This document shows positions 1 to 11,197 of a stretch of 32,048 bases of DNA, one piece after another (positions within the stretch are counted from its first letter, which is position 1; every line of letters begins with the position of its first letter). The translations under genes and the position numbers were made by a program. This DNA comes from Gnetum montanum (lineage: Eukaryota; Streptophyta; Gnetopsida; Gnetales; Gnetaceae): positions 32,805 to 64,852 of the forward strand of contig MNCI01003833.1 in NCBI GenBank assembly GCA_015680685.1. Reading direction: 5' to 3'. Under the pieces are notes generated by a model that ran no database searches, was not told the origin of the DNA, and saw only the letters and a program-made list of their open reading frames with translations.

Positions 1-607
1 TTTTTGCAAAAATTTATTTGTTACAAGTAGGTATTATAAGGACTGCATAGACTCGGCAATTGAACAAAATAGGAACTCTCAACAACTCATAGTACTTGGC
101 AAAGTTGGCTAAATCTTTTTAAGATAAGTCATTTGTAGTTTACACACAACCCAATATTTTCATATTTCATAACCACACACCACAATAGCACACACACATA
201 TTCACATTAACTACTGAGTCTATTTGGAGGTATTTGGGCCTTGGTGTTGTCAGAAGACCAACAAGCACCTAAATCCTATTCAAGGACACTTGTTGGTGGT
301 TGCATCCCAAACGGTCACCAACAAAAGGTCAACAAAGCAAAGATGACCATGGAAAAAACTCCCTCACAAGCATTCTGATGAGGGACCTTGCTAAGCCTCA
401 CCTTTACCATTTTCCTAAACCTCCTTCTCCCCTCAGCTTAACCCTTACTCTTTCCCCACATAATCAATCCAACACTATCAATCATAGCTAAGCAACATCT
501 TTGCGATTTTCGAAGAGCAATGTTAGCATCTTATCTTTTGTGGTGTTTCATATTCTTTGTCAGTGTCTCTCGGGTCCATCCTCTAGACATTGACAAAGAG
601 GGGCCAT
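1..607 (+). mobile_element. 3' interior end of family A retrotransposon A1 (non-coding)
   Basis: This stretch lies directly upstream of a polypurine tract and a family A LTR, so it is the untranslated 3' interior of a + strand element whose body lies left of the window. The last 70 bases (541-607) align by eye with the pre-PPT segment of element A2 read on the minus strand (9717-9786): both have TGGTGTTT, then TCTTTGTC, then CTCT-GGGT, then ACAAAGAGGGGCCA. I see no coding sequence; the short open frame at 300-491 has no recognisable features. Confidence 0.7.
594..607 (+). other. Polypurine tract of A1
   Basis: CAAAGAGGGGCCAT abuts the TGAAACACC that opens the LTR. The same tract, one base different, abuts the 3' LTR of A2 on the other strand. 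Polypurine tracts prime plus-strand DNA synthesis in LTR retrotransposons, so its presence makes the following LTR a 3' LTR and not a solo LTR. Confidence 0.8.
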
Positions 608-898
608 TGAAACACCCTAAAAATTCAAGATCCTCTTGCTTTATTAGGGTCTTGGAATTTAGGCAAGGGATTTCCACAAGTGTAGCATCATGGTAGCTTG
701 GTAGGAAATGAATGCTCTAAGTTTAGACTATCCAGTTTGGCAAATTTTCTACTTCCAATGTTGATAGGCCTGACAGGCTCTCTAGCCTACGCACCTGGAT
801 AATTCATCCAGCTAACAGCCTACTCAGAAACCATGCATGGAGTTGTCGACAGTGGTTAGGCTACATAAAATAGTTTAGCAAGTTTTCTAGTAAAGAAG

Positions 899-1600
899 TT
901 TGCTACGCTATGCTACACTATGTAGCGTAGTAGGCCTCAGAAGATAGTTGCTCAAACGATCGAGTACAAACTATTGTAGAATAGATTACTATGCTATGCT
1001 ACACTATGTAGCGTAGCATAGCATAGCAAAGGCAAGAAAGAAAAGGCCCAACTCACCTAGTGATTCCAATTGCACTCGGTAAGAACTACAGCCTTAAAAA
1101 CTAGTTGCCTTGCTCAACTTCAAGTCCTTCAACAAGATCTCTTACTAGAAAATGGCGGATTGGACAAAGAAGCAATATTTTCCAGGTGCTATGCTATGTC
1201 ATGCTACATAGCGTAGCATAGTATAGCGACAATGCAAGAGCAGCAAGAAATAATTCAAATGCAAGTTCAGCAAGTGCATAGGCTCCCCTTCGTAAAGGAA
1301 AAAGTTGTAGCTATTAACATGGTTAAAACACCAGACAAGTATTTACAACTTCAGCATGAGTCGTAGATAAAGCTTGTTGCTCTGCTATGCTATCCTACGT
1401 AGCGTAGCACAACATAGCAGAAATGCAAACTAAACAAAGTGCTTCCAAAGTTAACCCAATGTGCACCAAAAATTCCAATAGATGTAGTTAGCTTCAAATG
1501 CAAACTTTCCTTTCAAACTGGTGGCTACACTGTGCTATGCTACATAGCGTAGCATAGTGTAGCAGACTGCTAAGCTACATAGCATAGTAGGTAGGTATGC
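899..1600 (+). repeat. U3 palindrome array, CTACATAGCGTAG type
   Basis: Six imperfect palindromes are built from GCTATGCTA and its complement TAGCATAGC around CTACRTAGCGTAG. The core (GTAGCGTAG or ATAGCGTAG) occurs at 922, 1008, 1208, 1399 and 1544, with a weaker copy near 1577. The middle copies are about 145-200 bases apart. Each could fold into a hairpin of roughly 30-45 nt as RNA or extruded DNA. Confidence 0.85.
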
Positions 1601-1792
1601 TACTTTAGTGTACCTCATTCCTCATCCACGTTATTGGCATATTTGACTCTGGCACCTCCAGTTTTGATAGTGTAATTGCAGTGTGGCAGGTTCATGATCG
1701 GCTTTGCATGTTTATGTAGTATGGACACATTAGCATTCCATGGGTCCAGGACATGTGGCATCTAAACTACATTTCTCACCTACTGTTGGCCC

Positions 1793-1800
1793 TATAAATA
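1793..1800 (+). promoter_or_regulatory. TATA box of A1 LTR
   Basis: TATAAATA is followed about 20 bases later by GGGGTTGCCAA. The same pair occurs in the two solo LTRs (17210 and 29440), which supports a core promoter marking the U3/R region. Confidence 0.6.
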
Positions 1801-2469
1801 CCTTGATGAGAAACACTCATGGGGTTGCCAATATTAAGCATTGTTGGCAAATTTTGGGTAGGTTGGACAAAAATTTGGTTGGAAAACTTATTTGGGCTTG
1901 GCCATTTTGAGCATTATTGGAAACTTCAAGCATTGTTAGCATTTGTTGTTGGAAAATTAGCAAAAATTAAATAGTTAGCATTTTTTCTTGGTATTCTGTT
2001 AGCTCCTTTCTACTACCTTTGTAGCACTTTACATTGTTGGCTTTTGAGTCCACATTTAAGAACCTAGTTGGCCTACTTTAAACGCTTTGGTTACCTTTGG
2101 GATCTCTATGCTTCCTAGTGTCTTGCAACCAATTATATCCACTTCAAAAAAGTAGAGCTGCAATCTTGAGGAAGTGCATTTTCTAACTCTCATTTGCTTT
2201 AAATTCCTGCTCATTATTATTGCATTTTACATTGTTTTTCACTTCGTTGTATTTAGTAATTATCATATTACGTTACAAACATCACTTTCACATTACAAGT
2301 TTATGAAAGGTTAAGTGACACTGACTAGGTCCCTGTCTGATCGACCAAACAATTCAGGGCACCCTATTTCCATTTTTATCCAACATGACCCTCACATAGA
2401 TCCAGGGTTAAAACTGTACGCCCGATGACCTCTCGGTTTTTCCAGTCATCTATGTTTTCAATCTCTACA

Positions 2470-3383
2470 ATCATCATCATTTATTTGATAACATTGATGA
2501 TTTCCTTTGCTACCCCTTCATTCATAGTGGGCCTGACGATCATCATTGTTTTCTTGGTATTCTCCTTTATCATGATTGTTCTTTCTACGACATTTGGAAA
2601 AACTAGAAAATGAAGAAAAATATGTAGATGAAGAGGGTGAAGATGGAGGAGAATTGCCACCACCATGGTGTCTAACAACTCCTCTATGATTATCATGGCC
2701 ATGTTCATTAGTTTTCCTATCATCTTAATGTTTATCTAAGCCCCTTCCTTGACTTCCATTTTTACCTAAACCTAGATTGTTGATAGTGGACTACAAATTC
2801 AAGGTTGCACCCCCGTCACCACTAATGAGGGATGGAAAATATTTATGGTGAGAGATCCTAGAGGGAGCATCCTAATTGTCATTTTGATTAAGCATGAACA
2901 AGGGATCAGTGAACCATTTCTCCTTCATAATCTCATGGTACTGCTCCTAGTATCGATCTCTCCTATGTTGTGTTTTAGTGGGATAGTAGTGTCAATAGTC
3001 ATAATCATGCACAACATACTCCTCTTGAAGATCTTAGATGCCCAATCTCCTAAGAGTTTAAAGTAGCATCTCAAGCACAAATAGATTAAAAGGCATTACA
3101 ATGTTATCTTCCATATCTTACCATCAAAGTTATTCATCCTGATGTAGGATGAATGTGAAGTTAGACACATAATCATCTGATAAGTATACACCACCTTATA
3201 TTCTTGAGGCATTGGTGGTTTAGTATCATCACACTTGTGAGAGAAGAAATTTTGCAATAAAAATAAGATATCAGTGTGCTCATGTGATTATATTTATTGT
3301 GAGAATGATTTTGACCTTAGCGTTTGTCCATCAATGTTAATGATGTTCACTAAACCTAGACAACACATGTTTCAAATAAAAAG
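2470..3383 (-). pseudogene. Decayed gag-like region of family B element B1
   Basis: Read on the minus strand, this follows the B1 5' LTR and primer-binding site, where gag is expected. The clearest part (about 2480-2920) encodes a His/Gly-rich stretch, then GGGNSPPSSPSSST, a run of Ser/Phe, and a Lys/Arg-rich stretch. This low-complexity composition is like the N-terminal part of some plant gag polyproteins. Upstream are scraps such as EQYHEIMKEKWF. Stops and frame changes are frequent. The region is cut at 2470 by the A1 LTR, so the rest of the element is missing or lies left of the window. No capsid or zinc-knuckle motif is visible, so the gag call rests mainly on position. Confidence 0.45.
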
Positions 3384-3401
3384 AGTCCTTGACAATGGCA
3401 A
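3384..3401 (-). other. Degenerate primer-binding site of B1
   Basis: On the minus strand the LTR end TCATCA is followed at once by TTGCCATTGTCAAGGACT. This resembles a C-to-T decayed and slightly shortened form of the plant Gypsy site that begins TGGCGCCGTTG, thought to pair with tRNA-Asp. It marks the adjacent LTR as a 5' LTR read leftward. Confidence 0.5.
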
Positions 3402-4315
3402 TGATGAGCGGTGAGTAGCCCTACGCTCAACCACATGAATCACTAAGCATTCATGCATGATCCAATCAAATTCCATGGACTCTATGTCTTTTGATACTCT
3501 AGCATTTAGGAAGTGAACTTATCGTGACAGTTATTCGTTGTCTTCCCAATTACACTTGTGATGTACAAAGGTATGGTTAAGTGTAATTGAGGTATATGAT
3601 TTTTATTATTCTATGTTTTATATTCCTGGTGCTTAAAATAGAGAAATGAAGTAATTTAATAGCTAATTTAATTTAACTAATTAATTATTCTATAACTAAT
3701 CCTAACTTAAGCATCTGGTTCCACTTTCCATATACATCCTAAATGTATACAACACTACTAGGCTACCAAGCATTAAGCGCTGCTAAGATTACCAACTGTT
3801 ATATGTTATAATTGAAGTGGGCATACTTATGTGTTTAATCTATTTAGCTTAATTAATTAATCAAATAAATTATAATTTAGCATAATTAATGAAAATAGTA
3901 AATGCAAAAATAAATCATTAATCTATTCCAAGTGCTACAAGGTTTGATCAAAAGGCTCATCTTTATTTTCATTCACATTAGTGTGCTTTAGCACATTAGT
4001 GCTTGAATAAAGATCCATATACTTTCTAACTCCTGCTATAGGCACTTAGAAAAATATTCTAACTCTCAAATGACAAAACTACAAGAGCTCTACTACAACT
4101 ATGATTTGACCTCCTATATACACAATTGGTGAGTGTGTATTTATAGACTTAATTATGGAGCTACATTGATGGGGCCCCATAAATGTAGCAAACACTATGT
4201 AAATGTGGCCCCATCAATGGGGCAACACCAAGTAGATGGGGCTACATCGATGGGATCTTGTCGATGAGGCCATGTTAATGAGGATCTGTTGACACAACAC
4301 TTTGGTGCTTCATCA
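3402..4315 (-). mobile_element. 5' LTR of family B element B1
   Basis: This 914-bp segment is a diverged direct repeat of 6828-7747, colinear throughout. Shared landmarks include TTACACTTGTGATGTAC, ACTTATGTGTTTAAT, ACTACAAGAGCT and the ATGGGGCC stretch. Both copies are bounded by TGATGA and TCATCA, a 6-bp terminal inverted repeat. The inner (left) side carries a primer-binding-site-like sequence and the outer (right) side, TTAGG, has no polypurine tract, so this is the 5' LTR of a minus-strand element. Confidence 0.75.
4138..4145 (-). promoter_or_regulatory. TATA box of B1 LTR
   Basis: TATAAATA on the minus strand, in the position matching the TATA at 7602-7609 of the other family B LTR. Confidence 0.5.
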
Positions 4316-6827
4316 TTAGGAATTTGAACCATATCTATTAGTTATTTATAGCATATTTTACATATAAATAATAAGGGTGTTACAATTATGAAGCTGAAGT
4401 AAAATCCCTTTAAGACTCTAATATTAGCTAGCCTCATTTTAAAATTTTTCTGGATTGTTGACCAAAACTGAGTGGTGGCTAATTTGTGAGTTTACAGACA
4501 ATGAGAAATGGTGTATTCATTGTTATCTTATAGTGCCTGATCATGAATTATGGTCAAGTCAAAGTATGTTAAGGTGTTAAGAACCATGATCATAGGTCAT
4601 GGCTAGATCATGATCTCTTGACCAAACGTCATGCTAGCATTATGAAGGATTAACTATGGTTGTGATCGCTTCTAGAACTACTATGGTGTTTCCCTTGTCT
4701 TTAGTATGATTCTACCTTAATCACAAGTAATTTCTAACTCATGATTGTCTCACCATTGTTTATGGTAAGGTTGTGATTCCTAAGGATCATTGCCAAGTTG
4801 TGGTGCCTTTTATTAGTGTAGATTTATTAGCTTTTTCATCTACTTTTAATTTATGAAGGCCATGAATTATGAAGAGCTTATGGTGGCTAGAGCACAATGT
4901 TGATTCTAGCATGCACTTTAGTCAAGAATACCTCATTTAATTTTCATGCTAATGTTATGTAATTTATGTAAGAAGAAGAAATGAATAAAACAAGCCAAAA
5001 TTCAAAGTTAGTGAAGGCCATGTTTATATATGAAAATGTAAAAATTCAAGTTAAAGAATGAAGATAAAAGATAAAATTCAAAGTTTAGAAGGAGATAAAA
5101 TGCCACTTTATGTAAAATAGAGACCAAAGCCATGTAATATATATTTGGATTTCCATGTCATATAGGACAAGATAGGAAATTTTATTTATGTTTCCATTTA
5201 TAAAAGATTGTTGAGAAAATGTAATTAAATAATGCTCCTAATATACTACATCTCTTAAATTTCCATCACAGTTTTCATCAAAAAAAGGCTTAAACCATTA
5301 CATACAATTATGGCCCCATAATTTAAACATAAATATGTAGTAAGATATGATAGTCAAATATGGTGTAATAATCAGATTAAAGGTGTTACAACATTATTTT
5401 TAATTCATCATCATTTTCAACATCTCATCACCATTTCACCAATTATCATCATATCACTAATTTCAATCATCAATAATTCATTCATCTCTTTTATGAATAT
5501 TTTTTCAACTTATCCCATCATTGGTTCATCAACATCAACAATTTCCTTAAAGAATTTTCACCAAATTCATTGTAGTTCAAGTTTAGAATTTTTCTTGGAA
5601 GATCAAAGGTTATTTAAGTAGGATAAAAAAATTTGTCTACAAAATTCAAATCATATAAATGAATTCCTCATCATAGATTATTCAACATCTTGGGGAAACT
5701 CCAACAAGTCAAGTGTTGCTTGAATTTATCTTTTTAATCTTTAGAAATTCAAGTTTTTTACAATGCCACGATCTAACCATGACTTATGGTATAGAAAACC
5801 ACAATTTGTAGTTAGCTTGTGATATTCACAGAATAAAACCAAAATGTTACCATTAATTATGGATATAAATTTCATGATAAAAGGTTAATCATGGCTTTAC
5901 CAGGACCCATAGTTGTCAACCATAACTCCTGGTATTATTCCCAAACATGTGGTGAAGCCATTTGACAAAATTAGATAGTTCTAAGTGATAACATTCTAAT
6001 CTAAATTTGACCCTTTAAATGAACTTAAATTTTTTAAGATATATCTTTTTACAACCTTTCCAAAGATCCCAAGATCACCTTAAAACACCAAATAATGATA
6101 AAGATATGAGCTTTCAAAGTTGACCTGAAATTTTTATTTTTTATTCACAACCCATGGTTAGGTCATGCTAAACTTACCATGACTCATGATTAGCTTGTAG
6201 TGAACATAATATGGTCCATGGCTAGCTCGTGGTAAAGCATCATGATGCATAGTTGGCTTATGGTGAAGTACTACAATCCATGATCAACTTGTGATGGAAG
6301 TTCATGACTCATGCTATAATACGATGAATAATATTTTGGCCTTTAATATAATGGAACATTGGCTAGAATTAGGCCTCAAACATGTTCGTTAATCACATGA
6401 GACAAATTCATAGAGGAAAATAGTTTTGAGATGAATGGTTAGGTTTGCTTCTTTCTTTAGCTAATTTTTTTATAATAGGAATGCACATAAAGTTCTCAAA
6501 AAATGCTTCACAACTTGTGAGGAGTATCTTTGACTCATTTTGAGATCACTTTAAGGGAGTCTTGGCTCTATGGGACTTGGATTCTCAAGCTCATCTTTTG
6601 ATAGATTGAAATAAAAATTGAAATAAAGTTGAAATGATGACATGATTGAGATAATAAAATAAAAAAGAAATAGATGAAATAACAAAGATGCTAAAATTAA
6701 TGAAACTAATTTTTTTAATTATATTTATTGATAAACATGAGAGAGATCTATTCATTTAACATTTAACCAAGGAAAAATCATCAAAATAATAAAACTTGAG
6801 AGAGAGGAAGAAATATATAAATGAAGG
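4316..6827. other. Unassigned AT-rich spacer between two family B LTRs
   Basis: This stretch of about 2.5 kb has no credible open reading frame. It contains many degenerate CATGGYTAG/TCATGATC words (about 4540-4800 and 5765-5950), a clearer 32-bp repeat at 6150-6310, and ATC-rich simple sequence near 5400-5500. GGTGTTACA occurs twice (4376-4384 and 5382-5390). Its complement TGTAACACC is a common start of chromovirus LTRs, but I could not find matching LTR bodies. The stretch is probably an old, heavily mutated transposon remnant that family B elements flank or entered. Confidence 0.4.
6150..6310 (+). repeat. Degenerate ~32-bp tandem repeat
   Basis: About five units match the pattern CCATGGYTAGCTTGTGGTGAA. 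Anchors lie at 6152, 6184, 6216, 6247 and 6278, giving a spacing of 31-32 bases. Related single units appear near 5775 and 5800 and around 4590. Confidence 0.65.
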
Positions 6828-7747
6828 TGATGAGTAGTGAGGTACGCCTATGTCCAACCATGCAAATTAGAAAGCATTCATGTGTGATCCAGTTGAATTC
6901 TATGGACTTTATCATTTCCAATGCACTAGTCTTCTAGGAAGTGAATCTTGCCTTAAGGTTAATTGTTGTTTTTCCAATTACACTTGTGATGTACATTGGT
7001 ATGGTTAAGTATACTTAGTGCATATGATTTTTATCATTTTGTATTTTTCTGGTTTGGTGTTCAAATAGAGATAAAAGTAATTGGATTAACTAATTTACTA
7101 ATGTCTAACTAGTCCTAAAATAAGCATTTAGTCCCACTTTTTGTACACATCCTGAACCCACATGTCCACTACTAGGTGACCATGCGCTACGCTACTAGGC
7201 ATACCAAGTGACAACACTGCTGGAATAACCAAGTGAATATGTGTTATGCTTGAACTGGTCATACTTATGTGTTTAATGTATCTTGCTTAATCACTTTGTT
7301 AACTTAATTACTATAAACATTTAATAAATAATTGAAAGCATAAAATAAATAATTAAAAACATTAAATGCATAAAAAAATATTTAATCTATCCAAAGTGCT
7401 GCAAGGTTTATCAGAAAGCTCATCTTTTTTTTTGCACACATTGTCATGCTTAGGTACAACAATGCTCAAATAAAGATCTGTACACTCAATGACTCCTACT
7501 ATGGGCACTTCGGGGGAAAATTATAACTTTCAAATGGAAAAACTACAAGAGCTTCATTAAAAATACAGTCTTTATTGCCATAAATGTACCTAGTAAGAAC
7601 ATATTTATAGCCAAAACAAACACTACATCAATGGGGCCTCATCAATGCATGATATAATCCACCAACTAGACCTTGTCGATGAGGCTCGATCAATGAGTCT
7701 GTGTTGACAAGGCCCCATCAACGTAGCCAACCAAAGTTGTCTCATCA
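6828..7747 (-). mobile_element. 3' LTR of family B element B2
   Basis: This 920-bp LTR matches 3402-4315 end to end and has the same TGATGA/TCATCA termini. On the minus strand its start (7747) follows a polypurine-like tract and a reading frame, so it is the 3' LTR of an element whose interior runs rightward past 7748. The left flank is GAAGG; the partner LTR and its duplication are outside the window. Confidence 0.75.
7602..7609 (-). promoter_or_regulatory. TATA box of B2 LTR
   Basis: TATAAATA on the minus strand, at the position equivalent to 4138-4145. Confidence 0.5.
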
Positions 7748-7759
7748 TACCCCCATGAT
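7748..7759 (-). other. Polypurine tract of B2
   Basis: On the minus strand TCATGGGGGTA directly precedes the LTR start TGATGAGAC. It is short but G-rich and correctly placed. The equivalent position of B1 (4316-4332) is not purine-rich, which supports assigning this LTR as 3' and the other as 5'. Confidence 0.55.
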
Positions 7760-8078
7760 TGAATGAAAACTTGCTCTCGATTTCTTTTACAAAATTAGGA
7801 AGGTATGAGATTATTGAATAACTTTTCTCAAACAAAACAGATTGATTGACTTGACAAAAATGGAGTGCCCAGGTGTACAGATCAACACATTACAAGAAAT
7901 GATGATGTTCAGGAAAGAAAATTAAACACCATGACATAACTTTTCAAAATTTGAGAACATGTTCCTTGATGGCATGAAGTCGAATGAAGAAGATTAGATA
8001 GTCCCATATGGTGGTGGCTCTTCAGGCTTTGAGGAACCTTCATTCACTTCATGAACAAGCAATAGTTTAGGTGGCTAT
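7760..8078 (-). pseudogene. B2 reading frame, 3' fragment
   Basis: This is the C-terminal part of the interrupted B2 reading frame, read on the minus strand. It includes LVHEVNEGSSKPEEPPPYGT and, after a stop that is one C-to-T change from CAA, FDFMPSRNMFSNFEKL. It runs almost to the polypurine tract. It is separated from the next fragment (28799-28923) by the whole A2 insertion, and the frame is continuous across the breakpoint once one 5-bp target copy is removed. No known domain is recognised; a C-terminal product encoded just upstream of the 3' LTR could be an env-like or accessory ORF. Confidence 0.6.
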
Positions 8079-9716
8079 TGTACTATTCAAAATAGTCAGT
8101 GCAAGGCTAGAAGAAAATGTACGCTGAAAGATCTCTAGATAGATATAGATGACCCTGCCTTCATGTGAGGGCAAGCTGGAAAAACGAAGGTAGAGTGCCT
8201 TGGATGGTCTGCACGTAGATCAACCAAGGACTTCCCCAAGTGTGTGCTATGGCCTACACTAGGGTTATTGTTACAAAATGTAAAATAAAGAGCGTAATGC
8301 AATGAATGTAGATGTGAAATACAGCATGTAAACGTACAGAGAATGTATTGCAGAAACATGTGATAAAATGGAATAATGTAGACAATGAACCAGAACAACA
8401 CAATGGAAGGAAAAATGAAACTGTGTTGTATCGATTAACAAAATGTGCACCGATCAAAATATAGTTGTGTGGCTAGATTACAAGTTAGATGTTAAGCTTT
8501 GATGTGTGGTGTTTGTAGGCACTAGGAATCATGTGCATCTAGTCTCAAGATTGCTGGTTTTCTTTTTCAAAATTTTTCCACCCTTTGTTTATGCCAATGA
8601 ACAAGGTATTTATACATTTTTCTAACCTTGGGAGTAGGATTTGCAAATGAGGTCAATGGCTGTGAGGCCCATGAAAAATGGATCACATGATAGTTGTACA
8701 CGAGGGGACTATGTTCTAGACCAGGTGCACTATATCATACAATGCAAGCTAGCTTATGCTCATGGAATCAGTGTAGTAGATTTACAAGCTTAGATGATGA
8801 AGCTTACAATGAAAATTTACAATGAATTCCAAGAGGGATTGACTCCGACTCGCTTGGAACTTCATGGCCCTTTGAATCGATTGCTGCAGGGTGTCGATTT
8901 GAGTGGTTTGGCGGTTGTTTGAGGAATCTCTGCTTCATCAAGATTCCCAACATGAGTTGATTTGGTCTTGGTGTGCCATAACATGCGTTTGAAGTGCTTT
9001 CATCTGGGCATGAATAGTACTCACACTGATGAATAGTGCTCACATTGGACTCACGCTGTAGCATGACCTAGGCATGAGTTGGGCATGAGCAAGCTGGAAT
9101 GGTTCATTTCACACCAAATTTTAAGTTTTGAGACCTGTCTTTTAAATGTAACTGCCACCTACCCTTGGTGCAGCCTGCATGTTGATTCTGAGCCTATTTG
9201 TGCCTTGATCTGGGTCATTTTGGCAACTCACGCTAGGCTCATGCTGTCAGCGTGACCCTAACATGACTTGGGTGTGAGCAACTGGAAGTGACATATTTTG
9301 AGCTAAATTTTAACTTCTAATGCCTGTTCTTTGAAGTGTAACTTCTGCCTACTCTCTTGGATGGCCTGGATGTTGAATTTGAATTTGGATGCTTTCTAGG
9401 GTGACCTCAGTGTCAGTAGCAAAATTTGTGCGATTTTGACTTGAAATCTTGGATTCTAGATGCTAAAAATTTGAGTAGTCATCAATGAGCCCTGAGGGGG
9501 CTTTGCCTATTCAAATTAGGACCTTTTTAACTTGATTTTGAAGCTTTCAGGGTTGGTTACATTAAGGGCAAGCTAGCTTGACTACATGTGCAAGATGACT
9601 TGAGCAAGCTAGATGTGAGTTCCATGCCTTAGATAAGTTTTTTGCCTCTTGAATGCCAAAAGAGCTTGATTCGTTCTTGTTTCAAAGTTTCTAAGCTAAA
9701 ATTTTGTGGTGTTTCA
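8079..9716 (-). mobile_element. 3' LTR of A2
   Basis: This 1638-bp LTR is a direct repeat of 26695-28798. In plus coordinates it begins TGTACTATTC, whose complement GAATAGTACA is the same end seen in the solo LTR at 30053, and it ends GGTGTTTCA at 9716. It is about 466 bases shorter than its 5' partner, mostly from loss of about two U3 repeat units near 9395. Confidence 0.85.
8607..8614 (-). promoter_or_regulatory. TATA box of A2 3' LTR
   Basis: TATAAATA on the minus strand, conserved at 27221-27228 in the 5' LTR and in the same relative place as in the other family A LTRs. Confidence 0.5.
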
Positions 9717-9730
9717 TTGGCCCCTCTTTG
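9717..9730 (-). other. Polypurine tract of A2
   Basis: On the minus strand ACAAAGAGGGGCCAA leads directly into TGAAACACC. It is nearly identical to the A1 tract at 594-607. Confidence 0.8.
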
Positions 9731-11197
9731 TTGACATTTGGAGGAATCTACCCAAGAGGCATCGACAAAGAAGTACAAAACACCATGAACAACCAAGTAC
9801 CAAGCATTTTTTGTTGGCCCTTGGCTGGATGTCATCACACCATATTCAAAAGTACATTGGATTGAGGGGAGTTCTGTTTAGGGAAGGAAGGTTGTAACTA
9901 GGGGGATTAGAGATTGATCAAAGGATGTCATTATTTTAACTATGGGAGAGGACTACTCTCATGTGAATAGGTTATGTCATTGGTCCTTGTCAATAGCTGG
10001 GTTTTCAGCAGACTCATAACCAAGACATTGGAGGTGCATTCTTTGGAGAAATGGAACCCTTGTGTTATGTTTAAGTGGGCCCATTGTAAATAGCCAAAGC
10101 CATGCGATGATATGCAGCATGATCATTTGAGACACAAGTGTTTTTGCAAGACAATTTCCTTCTCACCTAGGGCTTGTATGAGAAGAGCCAACGATCTTTG
10201 GTCTATGATGTCGACGAGGTCATGAAGACCTTTTTCAGGCATTTTTCTCTTTGACCTTTTTTTTTTCTTTCTTTTTAATTTTTTTTCTTTTGTTTTGATT
10301 TTTTCTTTTTTTGAGAGCTTGCTTTTAGTGCTATGCTCATGCTCATGCACTTGCATTTGTATCATGTACTATGTATTGTGCTTTGCATTGCAACTGCTTA
10401 GAGAATCATAGTGTACAATAGTGTATCAAGAGCTTTGGGTGAGTATTGCATCAGTGAGTTGTAAATGAATAGGATAAGGGGGGCATGATGAGGAAAAGAG
10501 AATGTATCAGGCATAGGGAATGTACTTGTGAATGGATTTATGAACCCAGTTTTGAGTGTTAGGAAGAATGTGATACCTCATTGTCATGATGAAGTGCATT
10601 TGTGCACAAACGCCTCAAGTGTATCACCTTGTGAACACAACTCCAAGGGGACAAGAAAACCATAAATGATTTAGTTATCTAAACACTTTAAACTTGAATG
10701 TAGCCGATGGAATGGAGCCATCATGTGGGGTTTCAAGGTAAACAAAATCTTAAACAGCATTAGTTTCATCCAAGCTTATGTAAAAAATTAGGCGGCAGGT
10801 TTTTGGTGAGCACATACATCCAGGTGTAGTAGCATGTCTTTTCAAATAACGCCAAGTTGTTGATGGAGTCACCAGTTTATAGTCTTAGTAGATTGTTGTG
10901 GATTAGTTTCACATCATAATCCTTTGGGCATTACCTATTTATCATCATAGCGGACTGTGCATTACTAGTTTATAGTCATGGAAGACTATAAAGAGACAAG
11001 CTAGTTTATAGTCTTAGCGGACTTTGGTGAACAAGCGTGGTAGTTTAATGTCATACTAGATAGAGTTATGTAGTGTCAGTTTATTATCATGATACTAGGG
11101 CATTCTATGGTGCTATTTTTTAAGTCATAGCTTTAGGACTATTCTATGGTATTAGTTTTAGGTCATGATGCTAGGACTACTACGTACCTTGAGCTCG
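9731..11197 (-). other. Non-coding 3' region between integrase and 3' LTR of A2
   Basis: No coding sequence is supported here. The stretch holds the conserved pre-PPT segment (to about 9786), a pyrimidine-rich tract on the + strand (about 10254-10318; a long purine run in element sense), and the TAGTTTA...GTCAT motif array at 10867-11170. A Lys-rich open frame at 10123-10365 is a product of the purine run. Confidence 0.6.
10867..11170 (+). repeat. TAGTTTA-nn-GTCAT motif array
   Basis: At least seven variants of TAGTTTAAYGTCAT occur at irregular spacing, near 10874, 10966, 11001, 11040, 11076, 11121 and 11150. Several are followed by a GGACT-like word. The same motif recurs at 14795 and at 22013-22160, only inside A2. 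Confidence 0.65.

Larger units (their letters stand above)
608..2469 (+). mobile_element. 3' LTR of family A element A1
   Basis: The LTR opens TGAAACACCC at 608 after the polypurine tract and closes CTCTACA at 2469. The end was set by aligning its U5 with the solo LTR at 16445-17909: TTTTTCCAG, a short diverged stretch, then TACA. It holds a U3 with palindromic repeats (899-1600), a TATA box (1793-1800), a conserved GGGGTTGCCAA block about 20 bases downstream, and a U5 block at 2328-2414 shared by all five family A LTRs here. The flanks GCCAT and ATCAT are not a duplication pair, as expected when the partner LTR is off-window. Length is 1862 bp. Confidence 0.8.

Noticed and set aside
2425-2613. 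Hydrophobic 62-residue open frame on the + strand that looks like a membrane protein
   Set aside because: It straddles the LTR end at 2469 and is the complement of the gag-like sequence; the hydrophobicity comes from ATC/ATT-rich DNA.
4376-5390. A chromovirus LTR starting TGTAACACC read leftward from 5390 or 4384
   Set aside because: The nine-base start occurs twice, but the following sequences are not convincingly similar and no matching end, primer site or duplication was found.
3402-7747. One short non-autonomous LTR element with 2.5 kb interior
   Set aside because: No primer-binding site left of 6828 and no polypurine tract right of 4315; both signals lie on the opposite sides of the LTRs instead.
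8135-8457. Overlapping minus-strand open frames, repeated at 26707-27067
   Set aside because: Both sets lie in the R-U5 part of the A2 LTR pair; the repetition reflects LTR duplication, and the sequence is TATA and leader DNA.
10123-10365. Lys-rich 80-residue open frame on the minus strand resembling a basic nuclear protein
   Set aside because: The Lys run is simply a purine-rich simple sequence; no start context, no domain, and it lies in the non-coding 3' region of A2.
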